Positions 27,207-35,258 are shown, counted from the first letter of the stretch. The stretch is 64,000 bases of DNA from Granulosicoccus antarcticus IMCC3135 (GCF_002215215.1 NZ_CP018632.1:6320501-6384500), one strand, 5' to 3'. The notes: generated by a model not told the origin, from the sequence alone. Numbers and translations are program-made.

Positions 27207-27534
27207 CCATTGGGTCGGACCATGCTAACCATCTGTTTTTAATAAAATTACTAACTAAAATCCAACCAATTCACACACTAAACACCGATTTTCTCACCAG
27301 AAAAGCCCCAAATAAAGCACTGGATAGCTCCGACCAGACACTCCATCGTGCGCCCACTCTGAGCCCCCTGAAAACCAGGGTGAACCTGCGGCTTATCACT
27401 AAAGGTCGGTTTTTCCCCCTCGAAAGGCTCACATAAGCTTTAAATGGAGCTTATATTTTCCATAATATTGAACTATTTCATATACTTGGCATGGTCCGAC
27501 CCGCTGTTGGGTGAGGGGTGGGTACACTGGGGGT
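27207..27534. other. 328-bp AT-rich intergenic region
   Basis: The gap between the binding protein and the DUF5658 gene contains almost entirely the inverted-repeat-bounded segment at 27212-27502. It is poorer in G+C than its surroundings and has no credible open frame. Inside it lie CCGACC (27330-27335) and GGTCGG (27404-27409) followed by five Ts, enclosing a small CCCTG/CAGGG hairpin. Confidence 0.5.
27212..27502. repeat. 291-bp segment bounded by 14-bp inverted repeats
   Basis: GGGTCGGACCATGC at 27212-27225 recurs as its exact reverse complement at 27489-27502. The interior is AT-rich and without genes. This could be a non-autonomous transposable element (MITE) or a remnant of an insertion sequence. 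I see no clear target-site duplication, which lowers confidence. Confidence 0.5.
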
Positions 27535-27990
27535 ATGAATACTTGGAATGATGTGGAGCGTAGGGGCGGGCCGGAGAGAAGGGTTTATTCGGCTGGGACT
27601 CTGTTACGCAGTGCTGTTTCACCACGACGCATGGTGGGACGCCGTAGCAGCGATCGGCGCTATCCGATGCTAGACCGTTTTGATAGTGGCATGGTCGCAT
27701 TGGCGATCATCCTGATGCTGCTCTCGGTGACTGATTCGGTTTTTACGCTGACCCTGATATCTCGCGGTGGCACCGAGGTCAATCCGTTCATGAATGCACT
27801 ACTGGGCCACAGCGTCTGGGCATTTACGACCGTAAAAATGTTGCTGACCGCAATACCCGCCGTTGTTCTGGTAGCCGCCGGCAATCTGCTGCTATTCAAT
27901 CGCTGGCGGGCTCGTTCCATCCTGGCCGCGATGGTCGGCCTTTATGTCGGGTTGATAGCCTACGAAGTAATATTGCTTTCAATTAGTTAA
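27535..27990 (+). CDS. DUF5658 family membrane protein
   Basis: Protein of 151 residues. A basic, Arg-rich N-terminal third (ERRGGPERR, GRRSSDRRYP) is followed by three or four membrane segments; the SVFTLTLISRGGTEVNPFM stretch between the first two is the DUF5658 signature. The role is unknown. The ATG at 27535 is preceded by a G-rich stretch; a GTG eight codons upstream is an alternative. Its end overlaps the convergent regulator gene by 8 bases. Confidence 0.7.
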   Translation: MNTWNDVERRGGPERRVYSAGTLLRSAVSPRRMVGRRSSDRRYPMLDRFDSGMVALAIILMLLSVTDSVFTLTLISRGGTEVNPFMNALLGHSVWAFTTVKMLLTAIPAVVLVAAGNLLLFNRWRARSILAAMVGLYVGLIAYEVILLSIS

Positions 27991-29068
27991 CGGGCCGTCG
28001 GCCCACCTTGGGCTGGCTGCTGCGTGTATCGGAAAGCAGGCCCGCTGCTCTGCGCCGTTCATCACGCGGCGGAAGAGCAAAGGTATCCCGGTAACACTTC
28101 GAGAAATGCGGTGCCGAGATGAAGCCGCAAGCCAGTGCGATATCAACAATTGGCATGCTGCTTTGTAGCAGCAACTGCCGCGCACGTTCCAGTCTCAACT
28201 CCAGATAATAGCGAGTCGGTACACAGTGCAGGTAACGCTGGAACAATCGTTCCAACTGTCGGCGTGACAAACCGACATGATGAGACAGCTCATCCAGGGT
28301 CATCGGCTCTTCGATATTGGCCTCCATCAAGGACACCGCCTCCGCCAACTTTGGCTGGCTGGCGCCAATGCGCTGTGTCAATGGCACTCGCTGACGATCG
28401 TTCTGATCACGTATTCGTTCGCACATGAACTGTTCAGAGATACGCGTAGCCAACTCATTGCCATGACGTGCACGAATTTCACTGAGCATCATGTCCAACG
28501 GCGCCGTACCACCTGCACAGGTGTAGCGCTTGCGATCGATTTCATATAATTCGGGCGAAATAACCAAGTGCGGAAACTCCTCACGCGCCGCTGCCAGATT
28601 CTCCCAGTGAATGGTGCAACGATGGTCATTGAGAAGCTCAGCTCGAGCCAGCAGATAGGTACCTGTACAAATTGCCCCTAACACCGCACCCTGCTTGTCC
28701 AGCTGCCGCAACCATTGCAAGCCTGTCTCATCATTGATCAGGTGGACGTTCGATCCACCGCAGACGAAGACGGCATCATAGCGTTCCCGAGTCTGCGCAC
28801 CGTGCTCAACCTGGAACGTAATGCCATTACTGCTGGTAACCCCGCTGCCATCACTGGATATCAGGGTCCAGCGATAAAGCGTCTGCCCGCTCAATTGATT
28901 GGCCATGCGCAAAGCTTCCAGCGCGCTACTGAAAGGCAGCATGGAAAATTGCGGCACCAGGTAGAAACCAACGCGCGTGGTGGCATCGGCAGAGCCGATC
29001 ATGAACAAAACAGTGCGGTCATTACAAACACCGGTAAGACTCTCCAGACTCAGGTCGAATGCATCCAC
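27983..29068 (-). CDS. GlxA-family transcriptional regulator (DJ-1/PfpI + AraC HTH)
   Basis: Protein of 361 residues with an N-terminal class I glutamine-amidotransferase-like domain (VGFYLVPQFSMLPFSSALEA, then GAICTGTYLLARAELL at the 'nucleophile elbow') and a C-terminal AraC-type DNA-binding domain (LDELSHHVGLSRRQLERLF ... VDIALACGFISAPHFSKCYR). GbdR, the glycine betaine/dimethylglycine sensor of Pseudomonas, has this architecture, so this protein probably senses the substrate or product of the adjacent methyltransferase. It lies 27 bases after the MttB-like gene on the same strand and may be co-transcribed. The start could also be the Met 22 residues in. Confidence 0.87.
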   Translation of the reverse strand: MDAFDLSLESLTGVCNDRTVLFMIGSADATTRVGFYLVPQFSMLPFSSALEALRMANQLSGQTLYRWTLISSDGSGVTSSNGITFQVEHGAQTRERYDAVFVCGGSNVHLINDETGLQWLRQLDKQGAVLGAICTGTYLLARAELLNDHRCTIHWENLAAAREEFPHLVISPELYEIDRKRYTCAGGTAPLDMMLSEIRARHGNELATRISEQFMCERIRDQNDRQRVPLTQRIGASQPKLAEAVSLMEANIEEPMTLDELSHHVGLSRRQLERLFQRYLHCVPTRYYLELRLERARQLLLQSSMPIVDIALACGFISAPHFSKCYRDTFALPPRDERRRAAGLLSDTRSSQPKVGRRPVN

Positions 29069-29095
29069 CCAGCCAGAGAGACTTACCGGGTGCGA

Positions 29096-30661
29096 CTAAT
29101 AGTTAGCGTCCGCGAACGCCGCTTTACGCACTTTAATATATTCTTGCAGTGCTTCGTCAACTGCAATGTCAATTGCTGGTGCTTCATAGCTGCTCAGAGC
29201 CGATTTCCAACGAATATTGGCACGTTGCGCGGCATCCAATGACCCTTCCGATTGCCATTGCTCAAAGCTGTTGTTGTCAGAGATTTCAGAGCGCCAGAAG
29301 GCACTTTCAAAATTGGCCTGCGTATGTGCACAGCCCAGAAAGTGATTGCCCGGACCGACCTCTCGCAAAGCATCCATTGCCTGACCATTTTCACTCATGT
29401 CCACGCCGCCCAGGAACACACTCAGCATGCTGGCCTGGTCCGCATCCATCATGAATTTCTCATAACCCATCGCCAGTCCGCCTTCCAGCCAACCGGCGGT
29501 ATGAAGCATGAAATTGACACCGGCCATGGCGGCAGCCTGCAGCGTATTGGCCGACTCGTAGGCAGCCTGTGCATCGGGCAGTTTGGAGGCACACAAACCA
29601 CCACCACTTCTGAATGGCACACCCAGTCGACGCGCCAGAGAGGCGGCGATGTACATGACCTGAGCAGGCTCCGGTGAGCCAAAGGTGGGCGCCCCTGACT
29701 GCATGGAAATCGAGCTGGCGAAAGTTCCGAAGACCACCGGCGCTCCGGGCCTGATCAACTGCACGAATGCCATGCCCGCCAGTGCTTCTGCCAGAATCTG
29801 GGCAGCGGTACCGGCCACGGTGACCGGAGACATGGCACCGGCAAGAATAAACGGTGAAATAACGCATGCCTGATTGGCACGAGCATAGACCTTGGCAGCA
29901 CCCAGCATGGTTTCATCGAACGTCATGGGAGAGTTCGCGTTGATCAGATTGACCACCACGGTCTTTTCCTGACCGGTTTCCGGGTCGATGAAATCATCAC
30001 CAAACAGGATTCTTGCCATGGCAACCGTATCTTCGGCGCGCTCTGGAGCCGTCACAGAGCCCATGAAGGGTTTATCGCTGTAGCGCATATGCGCATAGAT
30101 CATGTCAAAGTGGCGCTTGTTGACTGGCAGATCAACCGGCTCACAGACAGTACCGCCAGAGTGATGCAGCGATTTGCTCATATAGGCAAGTTTGACGAAG
30201 TTCTGGAAGTCTTCAATGGTGGCGTAACGCCTGCCCTTGTCCAGGTCATGTACGAAGGGAGGCCCGTAGGCGGGCACCATGACGGTATTGTCGCCACCGA
30301 TCAGTACAGAGTTTGCAGGGTTTCTCGCATGTTGCGTGAAGATCGCAGGTGCACTGTCCTGTACCAGTTTGCGGCACAATCCTCGCGGAAAACGGACCCG
30401 TTCACCCTGAACATCGGCACCTGCTGCGCGCCACAGTTCCAGCGCTTCAGCATCATCTCGAAAATCGATACCGATCTCTTCGAGAATGGTGTCAGCGTTG
30501 TATTCGATTATCTCCAGGCCTTCGGCGTTGAGAATCTCGTAATAGGGAATCTTGCGTTTGATGTAGGCCTGCGAAATACCGCCTGCCGCAGCGCGAGCTC
30601 GCTTTGCTTCACGCCCTGCTCCCCGTCGTCTACCGCGTCGTACTTCACCGTCTGTAGTCAT
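29096..30661 (-). CDS. MttB-family amine methyltransferase (non-pyrrolysine, MtgB-like)
   Basis: Substrate-specific methyltransferase of 521 residues that would transfer a methyl group from a quaternary or tertiary amine (for example glycine betaine) to the corrinoid protein. Family segments include KIPYYEILNAEGLEIIEYNA, DTILEEIGIDF, PAYGPPFVHDLDKGRR, HHSGGTVCEP, and the C-terminal GPGNHFLGCAHTQANFE. The frame is open throughout, so it does not use an amber-encoded pyrrolysine and belongs to the non-Pyl branch with DSY3156-type MtgB. Residues 7-25 are Arg/Lys/Gly-rich (RRGRRRGAGREAKRAR). The ATG at 30661 is preferred over a GTG seven codons upstream. Confidence 0.9.
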   Translation of the reverse strand: MTTDGEVRRGRRRGAGREAKRARAAAGGISQAYIKRKIPYYEILNAEGLEIIEYNADTILEEIGIDFRDDAEALELWRAAGADVQGERVRFPRGLCRKLVQDSAPAIFTQHARNPANSVLIGGDNTVMVPAYGPPFVHDLDKGRRYATIEDFQNFVKLAYMSKSLHHSGGTVCEPVDLPVNKRHFDMIYAHMRYSDKPFMGSVTAPERAEDTVAMARILFGDDFIDPETGQEKTVVVNLINANSPMTFDETMLGAAKVYARANQACVISPFILAGAMSPVTVAGTAAQILAEALAGMAFVQLIRPGAPVVFGTFASSISMQSGAPTFGSPEPAQVMYIAASLARRLGVPFRSGGGLCASKLPDAQAAYESANTLQAAAMAGVNFMLHTAGWLEGGLAMGYEKFMMDADQASMLSVFLGGVDMSENGQAMDALREVGPGNHFLGCAHTQANFESAFWRSEISDNNSFEQWQSEGSLDAAQRANIRWKSALSSYEAPAIDIAVDEALQEYIKVRKAAFADANY

Positions 30662-30704
30662 GGGCTCGTCTCTTGGAATCACCAGCCTTAATCATGGACT
30701 GATG

Positions 30705-30741
30705 ATGCCTGCCCGAGTGTTGCACCGAACGACGCAGGCAT
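30705..30741. promoter_or_regulatory. Inverted repeat upstream of the MttB-like gene
   Basis: ATGCCTGC at 30705-30712 and its complement GCAGGCAT at 30734-30741 form an 8-bp stem with a 21-base loop in the 99-bp gap between the phosphatase gene and the MttB-like gene. It has no T-run in either direction. It could be an operator for the nearby GlxA-type regulator or an mRNA hairpin. Confidence 0.35.
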
Positions 30742-30760
30742 AACGCCAGACGACTTCAGT

Positions 30761-31324
30761 TTAGTGAATATCGACGAGGGAGTAGCAACTGCGAACAAAA
30801 TCCGCCTGACCACGAGTCTGAATTCGACGACGGTTGTCACGACGGACACGTCGAATGGCTTGCTCGGGATCAACCCCGAACTCCACCAGAATCCGTGCGG
30901 CTATCATGCCGGTTCGTCCCAGACCGGCATAGCAGTGAATGGCGACACGCTCACCAATTCTCAGTGCATGCCTGATCCGCTCACCTTCTACGGCCCAGAT
31001 ATTTTCGAATTCCTGGTTGGGAATATCCATGTCGATGATGGGTAAATGCTTCCACCACATGCCAGCTTTTTGAACCGTTGCCGGCAAGCCTTCAACCTTG
31101 TTCAGTTTCAGCTCATGCGGCTCCATCAGGCACAAAACGCCATTGGCGCCCCACTCGACAATCTCGTCAACATCCGCCTGCAACAGCCGTTTACTACCTG
31201 TTGCCGGCTTGTTGTCTATACGTGTTCCCGGGCAACCCACCAGCCCCATGCAACCGACCGAACCCGGTACGGTTATGGTATCGATGAGGTTAGCTTGCGG
31301 GGGTTTTCTCAATCCGAATAGCAT
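30761..31324 (-). CDS. CDKN3-like dual-specificity/tyrosine phosphatase
   Basis: Cysteine phosphatase of 187 residues. The P-loop HCYAGLGRTG (Cys-x5-Arg) lies near residue 130, and the upstream IIDMDIPNQEF provides the general-acid Asp region. The N-terminal part (PGSVGCMGLVGCPGTR) resembles the cyclin-dependent kinase inhibitor 3 family found in bacteria, where substrates are unknown. It precedes the MttB-like gene by 99 bp on the same strand. Confidence 0.8.
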   Translation of the reverse strand: MLFGLRKPPQANLIDTITVPGSVGCMGLVGCPGTRIDNKPATGSKRLLQADVDEIVEWGANGVLCLMEPHELKLNKVEGLPATVQKAGMWWKHLPIIDMDIPNQEFENIWAVEGERIRHALRIGERVAIHCYAGLGRTGMIAARILVEFGVDPEQAIRRVRRDNRRRIQTRGQADFVRSCYSLVDIH

Positions 31325-31610
31325 TTCTGATCAGCACTCCAAACCAGACACATCAGTACAAGGCCTGTTACAAATGGCCCTGGTAGTGGGCAAGGTGGCT
31401 GCTAGAGCCAGACAATCATCAGTTAGCACTTTCATGGTGAGCTCGAATCAATCACGTATTCAGCGTAGTGGAGGCCTAGACTACGTACTAGCGTAGATAA
31501 TTAGAGCCGCCATCGTCACAATCCTAGTAACCACAAACCGTGCAAGTTAACAACTTAGTAATATATCTCTGGCAACATGATACCGGACATTTGCCTGTGA
31601 CATTCAGGGC

Positions 31611-32840
31611 TCAGCGCTGCCGTAATACTCTGGCTAGTTTTCCTGCCTTGGCTCGTGTTCGGCGATAGACCACCGCCATGGCTTTTTGCCACGCCCAGCG
31701 ATAGCAGGCCACATCAATCATCGGACTGGTTTCGCAGTTGAAATCTTCTTTGTATGTGGGCGGTTCACCACGCATGAAATCGTAAAATTCCTTGCCAGCC
31801 TGTCGACTACGTTGCATTTCCATCAGATGCGCTAGCGTCAACGGCATGAATCGATTCGAATCCTTGCGCGAGAAACCACTTTGATAGTAATGACAGGTTT
31901 GCCCGTCGTAGAAGCAATATAGAACCGCCAGCAAACGGGAACCCAGATGGATGCGGATAATATCGGCGGCATCAGTCGCATGCAAACGTGCACAAAGTTG
32001 CTGGTGAAACTGACGAAAGCGTGTCGATGCAAATACACTCTTGCGTCGCATATGCGCCTGTCGTTCATGGTTCAACTCTGCCAGCTCGCGGAAGGCACTA
32101 TCAAAGCCTGCCACCGAATCCACCACCGTCAGCTCCAATCCGCCCTCGCGCAACACCGCACGCTGACTACGTCGAATTCGCTTGGCGCGGCTGCTTCCCA
32201 GGCTTTCAAGATAGGTCTCCTCGTCTTTCGGCAGGCGCAGGCGATAGCGCAGGCCTGAGGAACGTGTCAGGAGCGCAGGGTGTTGTCCTGCCTGCAACGC
32301 TATATTCAGCAGGGAGTCTTCCAACATGCAAAAAAGTTCGACACGTACCCAACCATCAAACTGATGCAAATATTCGGCAGCCAGCGTGCTGATCGCTGAG
32401 TCCAGGCGATTATCTGCCAGCAAGTCCCCGTACTCGGTTGCTACCTCATCAATCGCCTTCTCTCCAGTCCCGATAAAACGCAGACAGGTATTTCCGGGAA
32501 TAATCAGGCTGGCCTGCCGGTACATGGGCAGCAGCCCCACCAGTTCACCACCGCGACGCCAGGTGACGATATGCAGCTTGTCTCGCTTGCCTGCGTATAT
32601 CTGCCACCAGGTGTAGTGCCATTCCCACTGCATGAAGACGCATGCAGATCGAGACCTGGATCCCAGTGCCGTCCACTCCGCTTCCAGATTTCTGAAATCG
32701 TCGATATGGGTGACAATTTCTCGATCGAGCGAGGCCAAGCCCTCTATCCCGATCACACTGAGCCTGTCGACATGCAAGTGGCTACTAAAGTGTGTGTTGT
32801 TCAGCGATGAATCCTCGAGGCAATCCACCGTCGGCTGCAT
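31611..32840 (-). CDS. FemAB/CelD-like GNAT acyltransferase
   Basis: Protein of 409 residues resembling the BcsL/CelD acetyltransferase family (PF13480) often tied to extracellular polysaccharide or lipid modification. The core shows FMQWEWHYTWWQIYAG, ELVGLLPMYRQ, LGSSRAKRIRRSQRAVL, the GNAT segment DIIRIHLGSRLLAVLYCFYDGQ and YYQSGFSRKDSNRFMPLTLAHLMEM. No signal peptide is visible. It is transcribed away from the homocysteine methyltransferase gene, with only 15 bp between the two starts, so their promoters overlap. The 286-bp region on its other side (31325-31610) shows no gene. Confidence 0.8.
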   Translation of the reverse strand: MQPTVDCLEDSSLNNTHFSSHLHVDRLSVIGIEGLASLDREIVTHIDDFRNLEAEWTALGSRSRSACVFMQWEWHYTWWQIYAGKRDKLHIVTWRRGGELVGLLPMYRQASLIIPGNTCLRFIGTGEKAIDEVATEYGDLLADNRLDSAISTLAAEYLHQFDGWVRVELFCMLEDSLLNIALQAGQHPALLTRSSGLRYRLRLPKDEETYLESLGSSRAKRIRRSQRAVLREGGLELTVVDSVAGFDSAFRELAELNHERQAHMRRKSVFASTRFRQFHQQLCARLHATDAADIIRIHLGSRLLAVLYCFYDGQTCHYYQSGFSRKDSNRFMPLTLAHLMEMQRSRQAGKEFYDFMRGEPPTYKEDFNCETSPMIDVACYRWAWQKAMAVVYRRTRAKAGKLARVLRQR

Positions 32841-32855
32841 GATAACCTTGCATAG

Positions 32856-33917
32856 ATGACTGATAAACTCAAAACGTTACTTGATGATCGTGGTTTGCTG
32901 CTGGCTGACGGAGCAACCGGCACCAATCTGTTTGCACTCGGTCTACAGACCGGTGATTCGCCAGAACTGTGGAACATAGATCATCCTGAGCGGATTACAA
33001 GTCTGCACCGTTCATTTGTGAATGCAGGCTCAGACATCATACTAACCAACAGTTTTGGTGGAACGCACTACCGACTTGGCCTGCACAAGGCGGGCCATCG
33101 GGTCGCGGAACTGAACACCGGGGCAGCCAGACTGGCAAGAATCGCAGCCGATGAAAGTGAACGAACGGTGCTGGTAGCCGGCTCGATGGGCCCTACAGGG
33201 GAAATTCTTCAGCCTAATGGATCGGTGAGCATCGATGAGGCCAGGCAGGCTTTTGCCGAACAGGCAGAAGCTCTGGCTGAAGGCGGTGCTGATATCCTGT
33301 GGATCGAAACCATCTCCTCTGCCGAAGAGATCGAGGCGGCCGTTCTGGGCGCTGCTGAAGTGGGTCTGCCTATCGTCTATACCGTTAGTATCGATACCAA
33401 CGGGCGCACCATGATGGGCCTGACGCCGGCGGAAGCACTCCGGATAAGCACCGGTTTGAACAAAGACATCACGGCAATCGGCAGCAATTGTGGTGTGGGT
33501 GCATCCGAGGTCGTTGCGGCTATCTGCAACCTTGCCAATGCCGCCCGGACTCTGGACATCAGTCCGGTACTGGTGGCAAAGGCCAACTGCGGTATTCCGG
33601 AATATGTGAATGGCAAAATTGTCTACAGTGGCACACCTGAGCTAATGGCAGACTATGCCGTACTGGCAGCCAACGCCGGTGCGTCTATCATTGGCGGTTG
33701 CTGTGGCACAACGCCTGCACACGTTCAGGCTATGCGTCATGCAATCGACGAATGGCAACCGGGCAGCGAATCGCCAGACGTCGACACCCTCACCCGAGTG
33801 CTCGGGGAATTGTCACTGGGTGCACGTGCACAAATGGCGGGCGACCTGAGTATCGCTGGCGGCTCCGCCTCCGGGCGAGGCAGCCGTCACTCACGGCGCA
33901 AGCGTACGAATCCCTAG
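32856..33917 (+). CDS. Homocysteine S-methyltransferase (betaine-homocysteine type)
   Basis: Zn-dependent methyltransferase of 353 residues forming methionine from homocysteine. The N-terminal LLLADGATGTNLF, the TNSFGGTHYRLG segment, and the three zinc ligands Cys212 (GSNCG), Cys282 and Cys283 (GGCCGTTP) are present. The domain is shared by BHMT and MetH, so the methyl donor may be glycine betaine or the methylated corrinoid protein of the nearby operon. The C-terminus, beyond the normal fold, carries a basic tail (residues 340-350, with RGSRHSRRKR). The stop codon lies inside a hairpin. Confidence 0.9.
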   Translation: MTDKLKTLLDDRGLLLADGATGTNLFALGLQTGDSPELWNIDHPERITSLHRSFVNAGSDIILTNSFGGTHYRLGLHKAGHRVAELNTGAARLARIAADESERTVLVAGSMGPTGEILQPNGSVSIDEARQAFAEQAEALAEGGADILWIETISSAEEIEAAVLGAAEVGLPIVYTVSIDTNGRTMMGLTPAEALRISTGLNKDITAIGSNCGVGASEVVAAICNLANAARTLDISPVLVAKANCGIPEYVNGKIVYSGTPELMADYAVLAANAGASIIGGCCGTTPAHVQAMRHAIDEWQPGSESPDVDTLTRVLGELSLGARAQMAGDLSIAGGSASGRGSRHSRRKRTNP

Positions 33918-33926
33918 AAGGGTTCG
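33907..33926 (+). terminator. Hairpin across the stop codon of the homocysteine methyltransferase gene
   Basis: CGAATCCCT (33907-33915) pairs with AGGGTTCG (33919-33926) with a single bulged base and a 3-base loop; the stop codon TAG is within it. No T-run follows. Weak evidence for a 3' end. Confidence 0.35.
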
Positions 33927-33991
33927 TGAAACAATACGTCCTTGATCCCGAATCTTGAATTCTTCCGCTTCAGCCTGACAGTAATACCACC

Positions 33992-34759
33992 ATGTTTGAC
34001 AAGCATCTGACACCCAATCTGCTGGCCGCAGCTGTAGCTCTACTGAGCCTGGCCTTGCCAGAGCCGTGGCAATCACTACTCCTGAGCACCGGGCTCTTTG
34101 CCCTGTCCGGATCGCTGACCAACTGGCTGGCAGTCCATATGCTGTTCGAACGGGTTCCGGGCCTCTACGGTTCGGGCGTCATTACCCTGCACTTCGAAGA
34201 GTTCAAGCTTGGCATCCTGCGAATGGTGCATGAGGAATTGTTCGCCAAGGACAAGGTTGAGCGCCTGTTAAGCCAGGAGTCGACCCCATCAGAAGGTGAT
34301 GATCCGACCAGCCAGGCAAAATCCGGTCTGGCCGATGCCGTTGATCTGGAACCCCTGCTTACCGCCATAGATCTGGATGCAGCCTATGACCAGCTGGTTG
34401 CCACCATCGTCGAATCCTCGTTTGGATCAATGCTCGCCATGGTCGGTGGTGAAACCGCTCTGCAACCGCTGCGTGAACCTTTCAAGGAACGCATGCACGG
34501 TTTTCTGGCAGATGCCGCCAAATCCCCTCGTATTCAGGCCGCAATTGGCGAACAGCTGAGCAAGGCTGCCAGCAGTGAACGCTTCGTCAACAAGCTGGAC
34601 ACGCTGCTGCGAGCCAGACTGGATGAGATGACTCCCGAAATGGTTCGCGACATCATGCAACGCATGATTCGTGAGCACCTGGGCTGGCTGGTCGTCTGGG
34701 GTGGTGTTTTTGGTGGCCTGATCGGCCTGGTCGCAGGATTGTTCGGCGTACTAGCCTAA
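33992..34759 (+). CDS. DUF445 family membrane protein
   Basis: Protein of 255 residues with hydrophobic segments at the N-terminus (two, within residues 8-40) and a Gly-rich one at the very C-terminus (WGGVFGGLIGLVAGLFGVLA). The segment SGSLTNWLAVHMLFERVPGLYGSGVI is the DUF445/YheB hallmark. The middle is helical and acidic. Function is unknown. It is convergent with the HopJ-family gene, 40 bp apart. Confidence 0.85.
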   Translation: MFDKHLTPNLLAAAVALLSLALPEPWQSLLLSTGLFALSGSLTNWLAVHMLFERVPGLYGSGVITLHFEEFKLGILRMVHEELFAKDKVERLLSQESTPSEGDDPTSQAKSGLADAVDLEPLLTAIDLDAAYDQLVATIVESSFGSMLAMVGGETALQPLREPFKERMHGFLADAAKSPRIQAAIGEQLSKAASSERFVNKLDTLLRARLDEMTPEMVRDIMQRMIREHLGWLVVWGGVFGGLIGLVAGLFGVLA

Positions 34760-34799
34760 GAAAAACTGAAACTTGAGCGGTGCCAATGTCAGAGCGCTT

Positions 34800-35147
34800 T
34801 CAGGAGCGAGCCCGCAATGGCACCCCTTCAAACTCAATCCCTTCCCATCCGGTTTTCATGAACTGACGAATATTCGGATGGCTGTTACCTTCGGGTGAGC
34901 GCAGCACGTCAGCGCGGTAGTAGGCACCAAACAGAGCCAGCGTCTGCTCTTCTGACAATTCGTGCAGACGGGCAAATGCAAACAGTTTGCAGGAACCGGT
35001 GTTCTGGCCCGCTTCACTTTGAATCTCGTGATTGTGAAAGGCTGTCGGTATATAGGTATACAAACTGTTGATCAGCGCGATGACATCCGGAAACTCAATG
35101 GTTTCCGGCTGTGTATTCAGGCGATTCAGGAAAAGCTCGAGTTCCAT
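34800..35147 (-). CDS. HopJ-family protein
   Basis: Soluble protein of 115 residues matching the 'HopJ type III effector' family: FPDVIALINSLYTYIPTAF, GSCKLFAFARLH, LFGAYYRADVL and PNIRQFMKTGW. The name derives from a plant pathogen homologue, but small homologues occur in many environmental bacteria without type III secretion, and no such genes are seen here. The function is unknown. Confidence 0.85.
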   Translation of the reverse strand: MELELFLNRLNTQPETIEFPDVIALINSLYTYIPTAFHNHEIQSEAGQNTGSCKLFAFARLHELSEEQTLALFGAYYRADVLRSPEGNSHPNIRQFMKTGWEGIEFEGVPLRARS

Positions 35148-35180
35148 GGTTTATCCAGATACAACGACGACGAAAACTGA

Positions 35181-35213
35181 TCACGCAGCCGTGGCATCGG
35201 CACGACTGCGTGA
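35181..35213 (-). terminator. Probable intrinsic terminator of maeB
   Basis: TCACGCAG (35181-35188) pairs with CTGCGTGA (35206-35213); reading leftward, the stem is followed by TCAGTTTTC. It sits 45 bases past the maeB stop and before the HopJ-family gene. A second small stem (GGCAC-gtaaa-GTGCC, 35231-35245) lies next to it. Confidence 0.55.
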
Positions 35214-35258
35214 ATTCATACAAGATTCAAGGCACGTAAAGTGCCACCTTCAGACCTG

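Noticed and set aside
29096..30661. Possible in-frame amber codon for pyrrolysine in the MttB-like gene
   Set aside because: The gene is read through as one uninterrupted frame over the full family length, so it is a non-pyrrolysine member.
33919..33950. AGGGTTCGTGAAACAATACGTCC resembling one end of the 11.5-kb MITE, as a solo end
   Set aside because: Only about 17 of 21 positions match and no partner end or target duplication is visible; the similarity may be chance.
34800..35147. HopJ-family gene as a sign of type III secretion
   Set aside because: No secretion apparatus, chaperone or effector genes are nearby, and the family is common in non-pathogens.
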